Origin: Bacteroidaceae bacterium | GTDB taxonomy: Bacteria > Bacteroidota > Bacteroidia > Bacteroidales > Bacteroidaceae | DNA length: 64,000 bases | Direction of reading: 5' to 3' | Assembly: GCA_024401225.1 (NCBI GenBank) | Contig: JAKSLM010000010.1 | Span: 22,028 to 86,027 of the forward strand | Shown here: one piece after another, positions 16,838 through 25,675 of the stretch | Layout: the number at the start of each line of letters is the position of its first letter | How positions within the stretch are numbered: position 1 is the first letter of the stretch | The notes under the pieces: model-generated | What the model was told of the DNA's origin: nothing | The model's database searches: none | The model's input: only the letters and a program-made list of their open reading frames with translations | Made by a program: the position numbers and the translations under genes

Positions 16838-19339
16838 TTATTTCTGAAGCTTGAGTTTCAGGATATTGACTGAGAATGGAGCGACATGGAAGTCTACCTT
16901 GTCGGCCGATGTGACTGAGGTGATAGGTGTGCTCACTGGAGAGATGTGATGAGGATGGTCGAGGGTGTTCTCGTCCGTACCATCCTGGGCTGCGAGCTTG
17001 GTGAGCATGACTGCCTCTGGTGCGTTGGTGTCGACCTTGCAGTTCTTGAGGTTGATGACTCCCGGTGCATAGCCTTCACCAAGGTTTACCACCTTTACAT
17101 ACATGGTGTTGGTGGACTGGTCGATGGTAGTGGATGCGTATACTCCCTCCATCGTGAAGCCTTTCTGGAGCTTGCAGGCGAAGTCGAGTGTGCCATCAAT
17201 ATAGCAATGCAGGCTGTCGTCGTCAACATCGACCTGAAGGTCGTACCAGCGGTTGCTTTCCACCTTGAAGCGCTTTTGAGGCGCGATGCCATCCTTGCTG
17301 CCTTTGAGTATCTGTTCGACGCTGCTAAGGGCATTGTCCCATCCACCTACGTTGTACCATTGGTAGTTCATGTCGTCCTCATAGCCTACAAGCATCAGGA
17401 AGCCCTGTCGGCCGCTTTCCTTCATGGCCTGTACGCGGTAGGAGTAGTGGCGTGAAGAGATCTGCGCTGGGTGGATGCTTACGGCTGGCTCGAGCTTGGA
17501 ACGCTGTACGAGTTCGCCGTTCTCCACGCTCCAGTTGCCATGGATAGCCTTCCATGCGGAGAGGTCGCCGATAGGCTGTTCGTTGCCATCGACTATGAGT
17601 CGAGGGTTGCGGAAATGCACGTTGGTATTCCACGATCCGACACCTACCTGTACTGGCTTATGCTCTTCCTGCTTTGCCTCTGGCTTGGTGAGTGACCAGG
17701 TGCAGTCGGTCTTGATGACACGTGTACCGACATTGTTTGGGAAGAGTTGCTGTACATAGTATGAAGGGGTACCCATGCTCTGGGATGAGTTGAAGCGGAT
17801 CATGTCAGGACGCCAGCGGGCATCGTTCTCGTTGACGAAGATTGGTGCATAGGAGTTCATGGCTACCACATCGGAGTTGTTCTCCATACCCATCATGAAG
17901 ACTGCCTCTCCAAGGGCGGCATTCATGTTGCCTATGACTCCAAACTGGCTTGTGACGGCATATTCGCCTACATAGACCTTGTGCGAACTGCGAGGGTAGC
18001 TGTCGTACTTGTGGAATCGCTCGGCAAACCATCGTGGATTGCGGTAGTAGTGCTCATCGACCATATCGACCGGATGAGGGTTGCGCCATGTAGGATCGTC
18101 GGTACCCCATGACTCTACGTTGCCGATGCATGTGACATCAGGGTACTTTGCCTTGATGGCTTTGTAGAACTGGATGTAGCGCTCTGGGTAATGGTCGGAC
18201 TGATCGGAATTGTTGTCCATGTGGAAGTTGTAGTTCTCATTACCTATCTCGATGTATTTCAATCCGAAAGGCTCTGGGTGGCCATTCTTGGCGCGCAGTT
18301 TGCCGTAAGGGGTGGAGAGGTCGCCATTGGCATACTCGAGTGCATCGAGACATTCCTGAATCCAGCTGTCAATCTTGTCGTAAGGGTCGCAGCCTCCATG
18401 CCAGATGCCTACATTCACCACATAGAGTGGCTTGGCACCGATGTCCTCGCTGAGCTGCAGGTACTCGTGGAATCCGATGCCATCGGTAGTGCGGTAGCCC
18501 CAATTGACATTTGGGTGTCCCTCACGCTCCTCGATAGGGCCGATGGTACGCTTCCAGCGGAATGCATTGTCGGGACTACCCTGCCCCTCCACAAAGCATC
18601 CTCCAGGGAAGCGAAGGAAGCTCGGATGCATGTCGGCAAGCATCTGTGCAAGGTCGGGACGCATGCCGTTAGGGCGATTCTTGAAGGTAGGCGGGAAGAG
18701 CGATACCACATCAAGCTGCAGTTCGCCTGCCTTGTCGGAGGTGAGGGCGAACTGTGCCTTTGGATCGTTGCCCTTGGCTATGATGGTGGCTGTGTACTTG
18801 GTCCACTTGCCGGATGCTTTCACCTTGATGGTTGTGCTGCCGAGGTTTTCTCCTGCAGCAGAGATGAGCGATGCCGTAAGGGTGCCCTTGAATGCCTTGT
18901 CGCTTCGGGCAAAGAAGCTGAGCTGGTACTTACGACCTGCAACGGCGTTCATGCCCCAGAAGCCTTCGTTGCGCACTCCGTCGCCTGGTGCTGTGAACGA
19001 TACCTTCAGGGCATTGTGCTGCACCTTGTTGAGGAGGTTCTGCTGTGTGAGTGCCATCTGAGCATTGCCGATGGCAAACCAATTGCTGATGGGTGAGTGT
19101 TCGCGACGGGTCCGTGAGAGGTCGTCCTGCCTCATGGTGTTGTCCTCGAACGATCGGTTGCGTATCAGTTCGGCATACAGACCACCATCGGCTGCATGGT
19201 TGATGTCCTCGTAGAAGAGGCCGTAATGCACGGGACTTATCTCTGGTCCCAGTTGCTTTGCATCTACATCTATCACTACCTGCGCCTTCATGGTGCATGC
19301 AGCAGTAAGAATGGCAATTAATAAACTTGATCTTTTCAT
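16838..19339 (-). CDS. GH51 alpha-L-arabinofuranosidase, 833 aa
   Basis: Signal peptide at 1-19, then the GH51 N-terminal signature 'ISPVHYGLFYEDINHAADGG'. Residues about 100-240 look like a carbohydrate-binding insert. The clan GH-A barrel follows with acid/base Glu in 'EIGNENY' (near 363) and the nucleophile Glu in 'YVGEYAV' (near 456). A 3-keto-disaccharide-hydrolase or laminin-G-like beta-sandwich probably lies at about 560-720, and the C-terminal arabinofuranosidase domain ends the protein. It removes arabinose side chains from pectic arabinan or arabinoxylan. Being exported, and near the GH28 locus, it fits a plant-polysaccharide diet, but it is not in that operon. Confidence 0.93.
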   Translation of the reverse strand: MKRSSLLIAILTAACTMKAQVVIDVDAKQLGPEISPVHYGLFYEDINHAADGGLYAELIRNRSFEDNTMRQDDLSRTRREHSPISNWFAIGNAQMALTQQNLLNKVQHNALKVSFTAPGDGVRNEGFWGMNAVAGRKYQLSFFARSDKAFKGTLTASLISAAGENLGSTTIKVKASGKWTKYTATIIAKGNDPKAQFALTSDKAGELQLDVVSLFPPTFKNRPNGMRPDLAQMLADMHPSFLRFPGGCFVEGQGSPDNAFRWKRTIGPIEEREGHPNVNWGYRTTDGIGFHEYLQLSEDIGAKPLYVVNVGIWHGGCDPYDKIDSWIQECLDALEYANGDLSTPYGKLRAKNGHPEPFGLKYIEIGNENYNFHMDNNSDQSDHYPERYIQFYKAIKAKYPDVTCIGNVESWGTDDPTWRNPHPVDMVDEHYYRNPRWFAERFHKYDSYPRSSHKVYVGEYAVTSQFGVIGNMNAALGEAVFMMGMENNSDVVAMNSYAPIFVNENDARWRPDMIRFNSSQSMGTPSYYVQQLFPNNVGTRVIKTDCTWSLTKPEAKQEEHKPVQVGVGSWNTNVHFRNPRLIVDGNEQPIGDLSAWKAIHGNWSVENGELVQRSKLEPAVSIHPAQISSRHYSYRVQAMKESGRQGFLMLVGYEDDMNYQWYNVGGWDNALSSVEQILKGSKDGIAPQKRFKVESNRWYDLQVDVDDDSLHCYIDGTLDFACKLQKGFTMEGVYASTTIDQSTNTMYVKVVNLGEGYAPGVINLKNCKVDTNAPEAVMLTKLAAQDGTDENTLDHPHHISPVSTPITSVTSADKVDFHVAPFSVNILKLKLQK

Positions 19340-19405
19340 TTGGTTGAGAGGTGAGAGGTGAGAGGTTAGAGGTTAGAGGTGAGAGGTGAGAGGTTAGAGG
19401 TGAGA
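19340..19405. repeat. Short tandem repeat, AGAGGTTAG/AGAGGTGAG units
   Basis: About nine 7-bp units between the GlsB-type gene and GH51. The same unit family appears at 43893-43937 and 55811-55880. Confidence 0.75.
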
Positions 19406-19407
19406 GG

Positions 19408-19671
19408 TTAGTCAAAGAGTTTTTTCCATATCCATAGGAATATGATGGCACCGAGGACGCAGAAGATGAAGTTCTTGAGGTAGCCTGCGGCGAGGAGGTT
19501 GACATCGAGCAGGCTGCTGAGCAATGCTCCGGCATAGCTTCCGATGATGCCAATGATGAGGTTCATACAACATCCTTTGCCTTCACCGCTCATGATGCGG
19601 TTGGCTATGTAGCCAATGAAGATGCCTGTAAGGATTGGCCACGCTGTGAATTGTGCAATATGTTCTAACAT
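19408..19671 (-). CDS. GlsB/YeaQ/YmgE-family small membrane protein, 87 aa
   Basis: Three hydrophobic helices with the family glycine pattern: 'ILTGIFIGYIANRIMSGEGK', 'NLIIGIIGSYAGALL' and 'NFIFCVLGAIIFLWIW'. Length matches the transglycosylase-associated protein family (80-90 residues). These inner-membrane proteins are linked to general or acid stress in other bacteria, but no biochemical activity is established. It lies 66 bp upstream of the GH51 gene on the same strand, separated from it by a tandem repeat tract. Confidence 0.9.
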   Translation of the reverse strand: MLEHIAQFTAWPILTGIFIGYIANRIMSGEGKGCCMNLIIGIIGSYAGALLSSLLDVNLLAAGYLKNFIFCVLGAIIFLWIWKKLFD

Positions 19672-19740
19672 CGTTTTTTTAATTATGAATTATGTTATCG
19701 CGAAGCGCTTGGAGCGCAGCGGAAAGAATTTTGAATTTTG

Positions 19741-20038
19741 AATTATGATTTATACGCCTTCGGCGGACGAAGAAAAAACAAGTAAAAATATTAGGTTCTA
19801 CTGGGTTTAGTGTGAATTTATGCGCAAGCGCCAATTAAGAAAACAAAAGAAAACAAAAGAAAACACTTGAAAACAAAGTAAATTTGAAGCCAAAGTACGC
19901 AAAAGAATCGGTTTTCTTTTGTTTTCCTATGTTTTCTTTTGTTTTCTTAATTGGCCCGAAGGGCACTTTCATACGAATTCCCGAAGAACCTTATTTGTTT
20001 TTCTTTCGTCCGCTTTGGCGCAGCCAATCTAGCGTAAA
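19741..20038. mobile_element. MITE-like repeat element, copy A (298 bp)
   Basis: Its first 50 bases (19741-19790) are identical to 25446-25495 and its last 48 (19991-20038) match 25573-25620 at 46 positions, while the middles differ. The ends are imperfect inverted repeats: GCGGACGAAGAAAAAACAAG near the left, and the complement of a near-identical string near the right (about 20 of 23 matching). No open reading frame lies inside. Non-autonomous mobile element or structured intergenic repeat are both possible. Confidence 0.55.
19830..19955. repeat. 25-bp perfect inverted repeat inside element A
   Basis: The arms 19830-19854 and 19931-19955 are exact reverse complements (left arm starts GCCAATTAAGAAAACAAAAG). 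The left arm continues into a further AAAAGAAAAC unit and the right arm is preceded by its complement, interrupted by CTAT. Confidence 0.85.
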
Positions 20039-20043
20039 ACGTA

Positions 20044-20093
20044 ACGAATTATGAATTATGAATTATGAATTACGAATTATGAATTATGATTTA
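20044..20093. repeat. GAATTATGAATTATG tandem tract
   Basis: About six 8-bp units just after the S41-like gene (minus strand). Related tracts occur at 19681-19700 and 25317-25348. Confidence 0.7.
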
Positions 20094-20099
20094 GGAGTT

Positions 20100-21404
20100 T
20101 TACAGATGGAGTTGGCGGATGGCTTCGCGTAGGTAAATCTCGTTTTCATCACCATAGTTATAAAGGTAGACGGCGGACTGGTCATCGCACTCCACATCGG
20201 GCTTGATACCTGATGAGTAGTTGTAGTCATCGTTGACATCGGCTACGTAGGCTACTGCTGGGTAGATGTTGATCTTGTAGTCGTAGCCCATGTGGTGCGT
20301 GAGCACGTTCTGGCCTGCGGTTGTACCTCCTACAAGGATGGTTGGGAACTCAGCCGACTGCAATCCGCGTATGAGCCACTCGGCTGCACCCACGGTGTAG
20401 GAGGACTGGATGATGACCACTCGGCGCAGGTTCAGTCCCTCAGGCAGGTCGGTCTGGAAGGTATAGGTCTGGTTTCGGTCAGCATGGTGAGGATTCCAGA
20501 AGGTCTTGGCAAATACGTGGTCGCGGAAGGATGGATGAACGATGTAGGATGCCAGGCGGCGAGCCATCTCGAGGGTGCCGAAGTTGCAAAGGCGCAGGTC
20601 GAGTACGAGTTCGGTTGCCTTTTCAGCACGCAGCTGGGCTATAGCCTGATCCATCAGGTCCTGATAGGCGGTAGCATTGGTAGAATCCTCGGGATTGCAA
20701 GGCGTGAGACGGCTGCACATGAGGTATCCGACCTTGGTGCCATAGGCATCGATGGTACAAACCACAGGGAACGGGCGATCCTCCACATACTCCGACTTGT
20801 CGATGCTTAACTCACGCTGGTCGATGTAGGAGAAGGTGGTGCTATCGTCCGACACGGCAAGGTTTGCCACCGTGAGCTTGTGCGATGGGCCAGACTGCAT
20901 CTTGTCGATATTGTTGTTGCTGAACTTAAAGCCATCGAACGAGAGGATGAAGTCGCCTCGCTTGAGTCCTGCACGCGCTGCTGGCGATCCGGCATAGACG
21001 GTGAGCACGCGGAGATACTGCTTGGTGGTGGCTCCTGAAGGGTCGACAAGGATGGAGAAATCGAATCCGTAGGACTTGAGATGATTGAACATGCCACGAG
21101 GATGGCGATCGACCTTCAGGGTGTCGATCTCGATGTACGACCACTTGTCGCTTCGCCCCTTGGCACAGAGGCGCGAGAAGAACTCCTCAGGCTTGGCAAA
21201 GTAGTCCTTCCATGCTGGTTCGGCGGTAAGGGTGTCGCCCCAGAGGTAGTGCTCACGCATCTGGGAGAGCAGCCACTCGTTGTGCTTTGTGAGCGCTTCG
21301 AGCTCGTAAGTACGATCCTCGCCGCAGGATGTGAATCCAAGTGATGAGAGGGCAAGGATGAGGAATGACAGGGATAGTAGCTTATGATTTTTCATTTCCA
21401 TCAA
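20100..21404 (-). CDS. S41 (C-terminal processing) peptidase-like lipoprotein, probably inactive, 434 aa
   Basis: Signal peptide with lipobox (FTSCGED). A PDZ-like segment is at about 138-160 ('GSPAARAGLKRGDFILSFDG') and the S41 core follows from about 260. The catalytic serine of the usual T-A-S-A-S-E motif is replaced: the sequence reads TVGAAE (337-342), with Gly339 where the nucleophile should be. The lysine of the usual G-x-T-x-G-K motif reads Gln365 (GGTTAGQ), and the DLRxNxGG motif is degraded (DLRLCNFG). The fold is therefore likely kept without peptidase activity, perhaps as a binding protein. ATG 21404, 21401 or 21395 could start it; all lie within the preceding MFS gene, so it is translationally coupled. 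Confidence 0.85.
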   Translation of the reverse strand: MMEMKNHKLLSLSFLILALSSLGFTSCGEDRTYELEALTKHNEWLLSQMREHYLWGDTLTAEPAWKDYFAKPEEFFSRLCAKGRSDKWSYIEIDTLKVDRHPRGMFNHLKSYGFDFSILVDPSGATTKQYLRVLTVYAGSPAARAGLKRGDFILSFDGFKFSNNNIDKMQSGPSHKLTVANLAVSDDSTTFSYIDQRELSIDKSEYVEDRPFPVVCTIDAYGTKVGYLMCSRLTPCNPEDSTNATAYQDLMDQAIAQLRAEKATELVLDLRLCNFGTLEMARRLASYIVHPSFRDHVFAKTFWNPHHADRNQTYTFQTDLPEGLNLRRVVIIQSSYTVGAAEWLIRGLQSAEFPTILVGGTTAGQNVLTHHMGYDYKINIYPAVAYVADVNDDYNYSSGIKPDVECDDQSAVYLYNYGDENEIYLREAIRQLHL

Positions 21405-22710
21405 TTTTTACAAATGCTGTGACTGCAAAGGTGACAAGGCAGAATGCCATCACGATGCAGAAGAACTGTGAATAACCGACTCCCTCGCTGATGAATCCGC
21501 TCACCATGCCAGGAAGCATGACTCCACCGAGATACTGGCCTGCTGTACAGATGCTGAAGACTGCCGTGCTGCGCTCGCCACGCGAGAAGGTGACAAGGTA
21601 GAGCGTGTAGGCTGCAAAGCCAAGGCCATAGCCTATCTGCTCGATGCATACGCACGTAGCCACGATCCATAGGCTGGAAGAGGTGAAGTAGCTGAGGTAG
21701 ACGTAGACGATGTCAGGCAGCGTGATGCAGAGCACCAGCGGCCAGAGCATGCGGCGCAAGCCATAGCGCGACACGAGCCAACCTCCGATGATGCCTCCAA
21801 GGAGGAGTCCGATGACTCCCAGGGTGCCGTAGATGATGCCATAGTCGACATCGCTCATGCCGAGTCCACCCTCCTCGACTGTGCGCTTGAGGAAGAGCGG
21901 CACGATCTTGGTGAGCAATCCCTCAGGCAAGCGGAACAGGAGGATGAAGCAGAGTGCGGACACGATGTGCGGCTTGGTGATGAAGACCATGAGCGTCTTG
22001 CCAAATTCACGTATCTGCTGGCGTACGAACGAACCGGTAGATGCTGGTGCCTCCGTGCCATCGGACGATGCCACTTCGCGCACAGCCTTGCGATCGAGAA
22101 GGCCCTCGCAGAATGGCAATGCTGCCATGTGGTAGACGCCCAGTCCGATCATGAGCGCGGAAAGGATGAGGAAGGTGATGGTCCACGAAAGCGGAATGCT
22201 GATGGGAGCCATGCCGAAGCCTCCGGTCTGCAGCTTGCCCACAAGCCACACGAGACCGCCCTGCCCGAGCACCATGCCTATGCGGTAGAAGGTGTTGCGG
22301 ATGCCGACATAGAATTCCTGTTCACGATCGCTGAGCGCGATGATGTAGAAGCCGTCGGCACTGATGTCGTGGGTAGCACTGGCAAAGGCGATGATCATGA
22401 AGAGGGCAAGCGCCCACTGCAACCACGACTGGGTAGGAATGGTCATGGCTACGAGCGCAAGACCAGAACCCATGAGCATCTGCATCATGAGGATCCACCA
22501 GCGCTTGGTGCGTATGTTGTCAACAAACGGGCTCCAGATGGGCTTGATGACCCACGGCAGACCGAGCCAGCCGGTGTAGAGGGTGATCTGCGAGTCGGTA
22601 AGCCCCATCTCCTGAAACATGATGACGCTGATGAGCATCACAGCCGAGAATGGCAGCGACTCACCGATGTAGAGCGTAGGGATCCATGAATATGGTTTAT
22701 CTGTCTTCAT
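21382..22710 (-). CDS. AmpG-like MFS transporter, 442 aa
   Basis: About twelve membrane segments; 'ESLPFSAVMLISVIMFQEMG' near residue 20 and 'GWLGLPWVIKPIWSPFVDNI' near 47-66 are typical of the AmpG/SLC33 branch of the major facilitator family, which imports anhydro-muropeptides. A cytosolic loop of about 30 residues follows TM6 (around 205-235). The gene overlaps both neighbours (23 bp with the S41-like gene, 14 bp with the next MFS gene), so the three form one tight operon. The cell-wall fragment substrate is inferred from family and context. Confidence 0.85.
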   Translation of the reverse strand: MKTDKPYSWIPTLYIGESLPFSAVMLISVIMFQEMGLTDSQITLYTGWLGLPWVIKPIWSPFVDNIRTKRWWILMMQMLMGSGLALVAMTIPTQSWLQWALALFMIIAFASATHDISADGFYIIALSDREQEFYVGIRNTFYRIGMVLGQGGLVWLVGKLQTGGFGMAPISIPLSWTITFLILSALMIGLGVYHMAALPFCEGLLDRKAVREVASSDGTEAPASTGSFVRQQIREFGKTLMVFITKPHIVSALCFILLFRLPEGLLTKIVPLFLKRTVEEGGLGMSDVDYGIIYGTLGVIGLLLGGIIGGWLVSRYGLRRMLWPLVLCITLPDIVYVYLSYFTSSSLWIVATCVCIEQIGYGLGFAAYTLYLVTFSRGERSTAVFSICTAGQYLGGVMLPGMVSGFISEGVGYSQFFCIVMAFCLVTFAVTAFVKIDGNEKS

Positions 22711-23977
22711 AAGTCAGTAGTTGTTTGATGCCCAACGCAGGCAGCAGCACGAGCGGCAGAAGGGCCGAGGCTGCATCGATGATGAAGAAGGTGCGGAAGC
22801 CGAGCCATTGGCACATCCATCCGCTCGCCATCATCGGTACAAACAGGGCTGCTGCAACGAGTGGGACATAGAGATAGTTGATAGTGTTCCTATAGCGTTC
22901 GCCCGAGATGAAACGGACGAAGAAGTAGCAGATGTTGAGTCCCAGACCGAAGAAGAACTGGGCAAGCAAGGTCATGATGCAGAGGGCAAGCATGTCGTCG
23001 TAATGAGGGTGGAGAGTCATGGTCATGTAGCACAGAGGCGAGAGCACGATGCTCACTGCCATGAGCCAGAAGATGCGATGGCCAAAGGTACGCACGAGGC
23101 GGCGTCCAATGACTATGCCGAACGAGAAGGCAAGCACACCGATGGTGCCCTGAGCAAAGCCTACCTCGTGGATAGTGCATCCCAAGCCGCCTGCATCGAC
23201 TGGCGTGAGGAGGTAGAACACACGCGAATTGAACATGAGTGCCTGAGGCAACAGGAGGAAGAAGAGCACGAAGATGACACGCTTCGAGCCTGCCTTGCGG
23301 CGTATGCGCTCGATGATGTGGATCTCGGCCTTCACGGTGCGAGCCATGGACTCGTAGCGGTAGGAGTTGCAGATGCGCGGATTCTTCAGAAGGGCGAGGT
23401 TGGACATCACGAAGAAGAAGAATCCTCCTGCCACGAGGTAGCTCTCCATAGCCCACGCCTTGCTGATGCTGCGGAAGAAGACCTCAAGGAATCCGACGAT
23501 GATGATGAGCACTCCGTACGTGAGGACCATGGTGGTCTGGGTGGCAAGCACCTTGGTGGTGTGGAAGAGTATCTGCTCGCGCGGATAGAGCATGCGTTCG
23601 TAGTACATCTTGCTCAGCAGTTCGTGCCATGCACAAAGACCGCTCATGATGAAGAGGATGGCAAAGAGCAGGAGTGTGTTGCAATGCCAATGGTTGATGG
23701 TGATCTCAATGAGCATCATCATAAGGAAGATGAGACCCTGAGCCACATGTATGCGGAACTTGAAGTAGCCAGCTGAGCGCACCTTGCTGCGCACGAACGA
23801 CTTCAGGATCCATGGCACGGCAAGCAGGGACACATAGAGCGATGCCATGCCGAAGCCTACGCCAAACTGCACAAACATGAGCAAGGCGACATAGGTCACC
23901 ACGACAAAGGGGATCTCCTCTGCCGCGCTTAGCATGGGGATCCATAGCCAAGGATTATGTTGCTTCTTGTTGTGCAT
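22697..23977 (-). CDS. MFS transporter, divergent AmpG-like, 426 aa
   Basis: Ten to twelve membrane segments; the start 'WLWIPMLSAAEEIPFVVVTY' parallels that of the neighbouring transporter ('WIPTLYIGESLPFSAVM'), which points to an old duplication. A charged cytosolic loop with 'EIHIIERIRRKAGSKR' lies around residues 212-227. It probably moves a related substrate; two tandem importers in one operon could separate two fragment classes. Specificity cannot be read from sequence. Confidence 0.8.
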   Translation of the reverse strand: MHNKKQHNPWLWIPMLSAAEEIPFVVVTYVALLMFVQFGVGFGMASLYVSLLAVPWILKSFVRSKVRSAGYFKFRIHVAQGLIFLMMMLIEITINHWHCNTLLLFAILFIMSGLCAWHELLSKMYYERMLYPREQILFHTTKVLATQTTMVLTYGVLIIIVGFLEVFFRSISKAWAMESYLVAGGFFFFVMSNLALLKNPRICNSYRYESMARTVKAEIHIIERIRRKAGSKRVIFVLFFLLLPQALMFNSRVFYLLTPVDAGGLGCTIHEVGFAQGTIGVLAFSFGIVIGRRLVRTFGHRIFWLMAVSIVLSPLCYMTMTLHPHYDDMLALCIMTLLAQFFFGLGLNICYFFVRFISGERYRNTINYLYVPLVAAALFVPMMASGWMCQWLGFRTFFIIDAASALLPLVLLPALGIKQLLTYEDR

Positions 23978-24008
23978 GGTTAAGGTGAGTTTATTCTTTT
24001 TTTTTAAT

Positions 24009-24058
24009 TAGACGATTAAACGATTAAACGATTAGACGATTAAACGATTAAACGATTA
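24009..24058. repeat. 9-bp tandem repeat, ACGATTAAA units
   Basis: About six units of ACGATTAAA/ACGATTAGA between the SpoIID-type gene and the MFS gene. Confidence 0.75.
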
Positions 24059-24070
24059 TATATTTATTCA

Positions 24071-25306
24071 TTAAACAACTATGATGTCGGTGCCGGGATA
24101 GTAGTGGGACAGGATGGCACGATAGTCAAATCCGGAATCGCCCATTACGGCGGCACCAATCTGACATAGTCCTACGCCATGCCCCCAACCGCGTCCACGC
24201 AGGGTGAATCCGCTGGCTGTGCGCTCCACATCGAAGGCGCTGGAATAGAGGTGCGACTCGGAGAGCCACTTGCGAATCTCGAGTTCCTTGCCTACGGTCA
24301 TGGTGCGAAGGGTGCCAACGATGCGTAGCTCGATGATGCGTCCCGACGGACCGCGAAGCACGGGCTGCAGGTCGGTAACCGTACCGAAGTCGATGCCGCT
24401 CTTACGCGCTATGAGTGCGGAGAGCTCGGAGGTGGTGTAGCTGACTGTCCAGCGGTAGAAGTCGACCGTCTCCTGATCGTAGCCATTGAGCACCTGAGCA
24501 AGGATGCGGGCATCGCTGGTGTTGCAGTAGGGGTCGGGTTTGGAGATGAGGTAAGGCTTATGGGTAGCGTCCCAGCACGACTCGTACTGTTCGAGCATGC
24601 CTCCGCAGCACTTCGAGAAGCGGGCATCGCACACCTCACCCTGATAGGTAAGAACCTGTCCGCGAGTGGACTCGATGACCTGGCTCACCCTACTCCATCG
24701 CTCTGCCGATTCGCGGGCACGGGTGATGCCCTGATAGCGCTGGCAATGATCGTCAGCACACACATCGAAGAGCTGGTGATCATCGTGATCGTACCATCGT
24801 ATGAGGCGATCGGCCGACTGATGACTGATGGTGTTGGCCTGGCACTTCGCGGCTGTCATGCGGTTGATGAGCCAGCTGCGGCTGATGACTGCATGTGCCT
24901 TGAGGAACTCGGTGGTAGCACTGGCGCTCATCTCGCTGCTGATGACGCTGAGCAGATAGTCCTCGATGTCGAGGCTATTGACTGCTCGCACCATGCCGTC
25001 CTCAACGATGAAGCGAAGGGTGCCCGTGAAGGTCTGATCCTCGCATCGCTGCCAATGGAAGCCTATGCCTATCACTACATCGCGTATGGTGAATGAACAC
25101 GCACCATCGGCAGGAACCATCTCCATGGCATCGGTCTCTGCTATCGCTTCTCCTTCGCTTGTGCTCAAGGTGAGACGCGCTCCTTCCATGGCTACACGGT
25201 AATCACCGGCTCCAAGCGGTATGGAGTCGAGGATGAATGTGCCGTGAAGCGTGAAGCGGATATCGGCGGCTCTGAGTATTCCTACATTTACGATGTGGCG
25301 GGACAT
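24071..25306 (-). CDS. SpoIID/LytB-domain protein without signal peptide, 411 aa
   Basis: The SpoIID core is clear: 'IEDYLLSVISSEMSA' (Glu of the EM motif, near residue 130, is the catalytic residue in SpoIID lytic transglycosylases), then 'LKAHAVISRSWLI', and the C-terminal 'GRGWGHGVGLCQIGAAVMG'. The family cuts denuded peptidoglycan glycan strands. No signal peptide is present, and an in-frame stop four codons before the ATG excludes a longer start, so the protein should be cytosolic unless exported otherwise. Together with two AmpG-like importers this suggests processing of imported wall fragments. Confidence 0.85.
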   Translation of the reverse strand: MSRHIVNVGILRAADIRFTLHGTFILDSIPLGAGDYRVAMEGARLTLSTSEGEAIAETDAMEMVPADGACSFTIRDVVIGIGFHWQRCEDQTFTGTLRFIVEDGMVRAVNSLDIEDYLLSVISSEMSASATTEFLKAHAVISRSWLINRMTAAKCQANTISHQSADRLIRWYDHDDHQLFDVCADDHCQRYQGITRARESAERWSRVSQVIESTRGQVLTYQGEVCDARFSKCCGGMLEQYESCWDATHKPYLISKPDPYCNTSDARILAQVLNGYDQETVDFYRWTVSYTTSELSALIARKSGIDFGTVTDLQPVLRGPSGRIIELRIVGTLRTMTVGKELEIRKWLSESHLYSSAFDVERTASGFTLRGRGWGHGVGLCQIGAAVMGDSGFDYRAILSHYYPGTDIIVV

Positions 25307-25675
25307 TTGGGGGAATTATGAATTTTGAATTATGAATTTTGAATTATGTTATCGACGCAGTCGGTTCTTGGCAAGCCAAGCGCTACGCGATGAGGAGCGA
25401 AGCGGAAAGTTATCGTCCGCAGGACGCTTGGAGCGAAGCGGAAAGAATTATGATTTATACGCCTTCGGCGGACGAAGAAAAAACAAGTAAAAATACGAAA
25501 AAACATTAAAAATATTTTCTTCTTGTTCTAAGGTTGTTACGAAAGAGATGTTTTTATTATTTTTCTATGTTTTTATTTGTTTTTCTTTCGTCCGCTTTGG
25601 CAAAGCCAATCTAGCGTAAAGTTTAAAGATTTATTGTTCAATCTTATTCTTCTTTGGAGGCAAAACTCTTGGAGG
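25307..25675. other. Intergenic stretch filled by repeat element copy B
   Basis: GAATTTTGAATTATG runs (25317-25348), two GGAGCGAAGCGGAAAG units, then the MITE-like element (25446-25620) and a T-rich remainder. No gene is seen. Confidence 0.6.
25446..25620. mobile_element. MITE-like repeat element, copy B (175 bp)
   Basis: Shares identical 50-base left and nearly identical 48-base right ends with copy A at 19741-20038, in the same orientation, but has a shorter, unrelated AT-rich middle. The two copies bracket the S41-like/MFS/MFS/SpoIID block. Confidence 0.55.

Larger units (their letters stand above)
19672..20099. other. Intergenic stretch filled by repeat element copy A
   Basis: No gene is seen. 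The stretch is made of GAATTATGAATT runs at both ends around a MITE-like element (19741-20038). Confidence 0.6.

Noticed and set aside
22721-23776. Long open frame (351 codons) on the + strand inside the MFS gene
   Set aside because: Antisense shadow of a clear transporter; composition rich in His/Glu with no domain or ribosome site.
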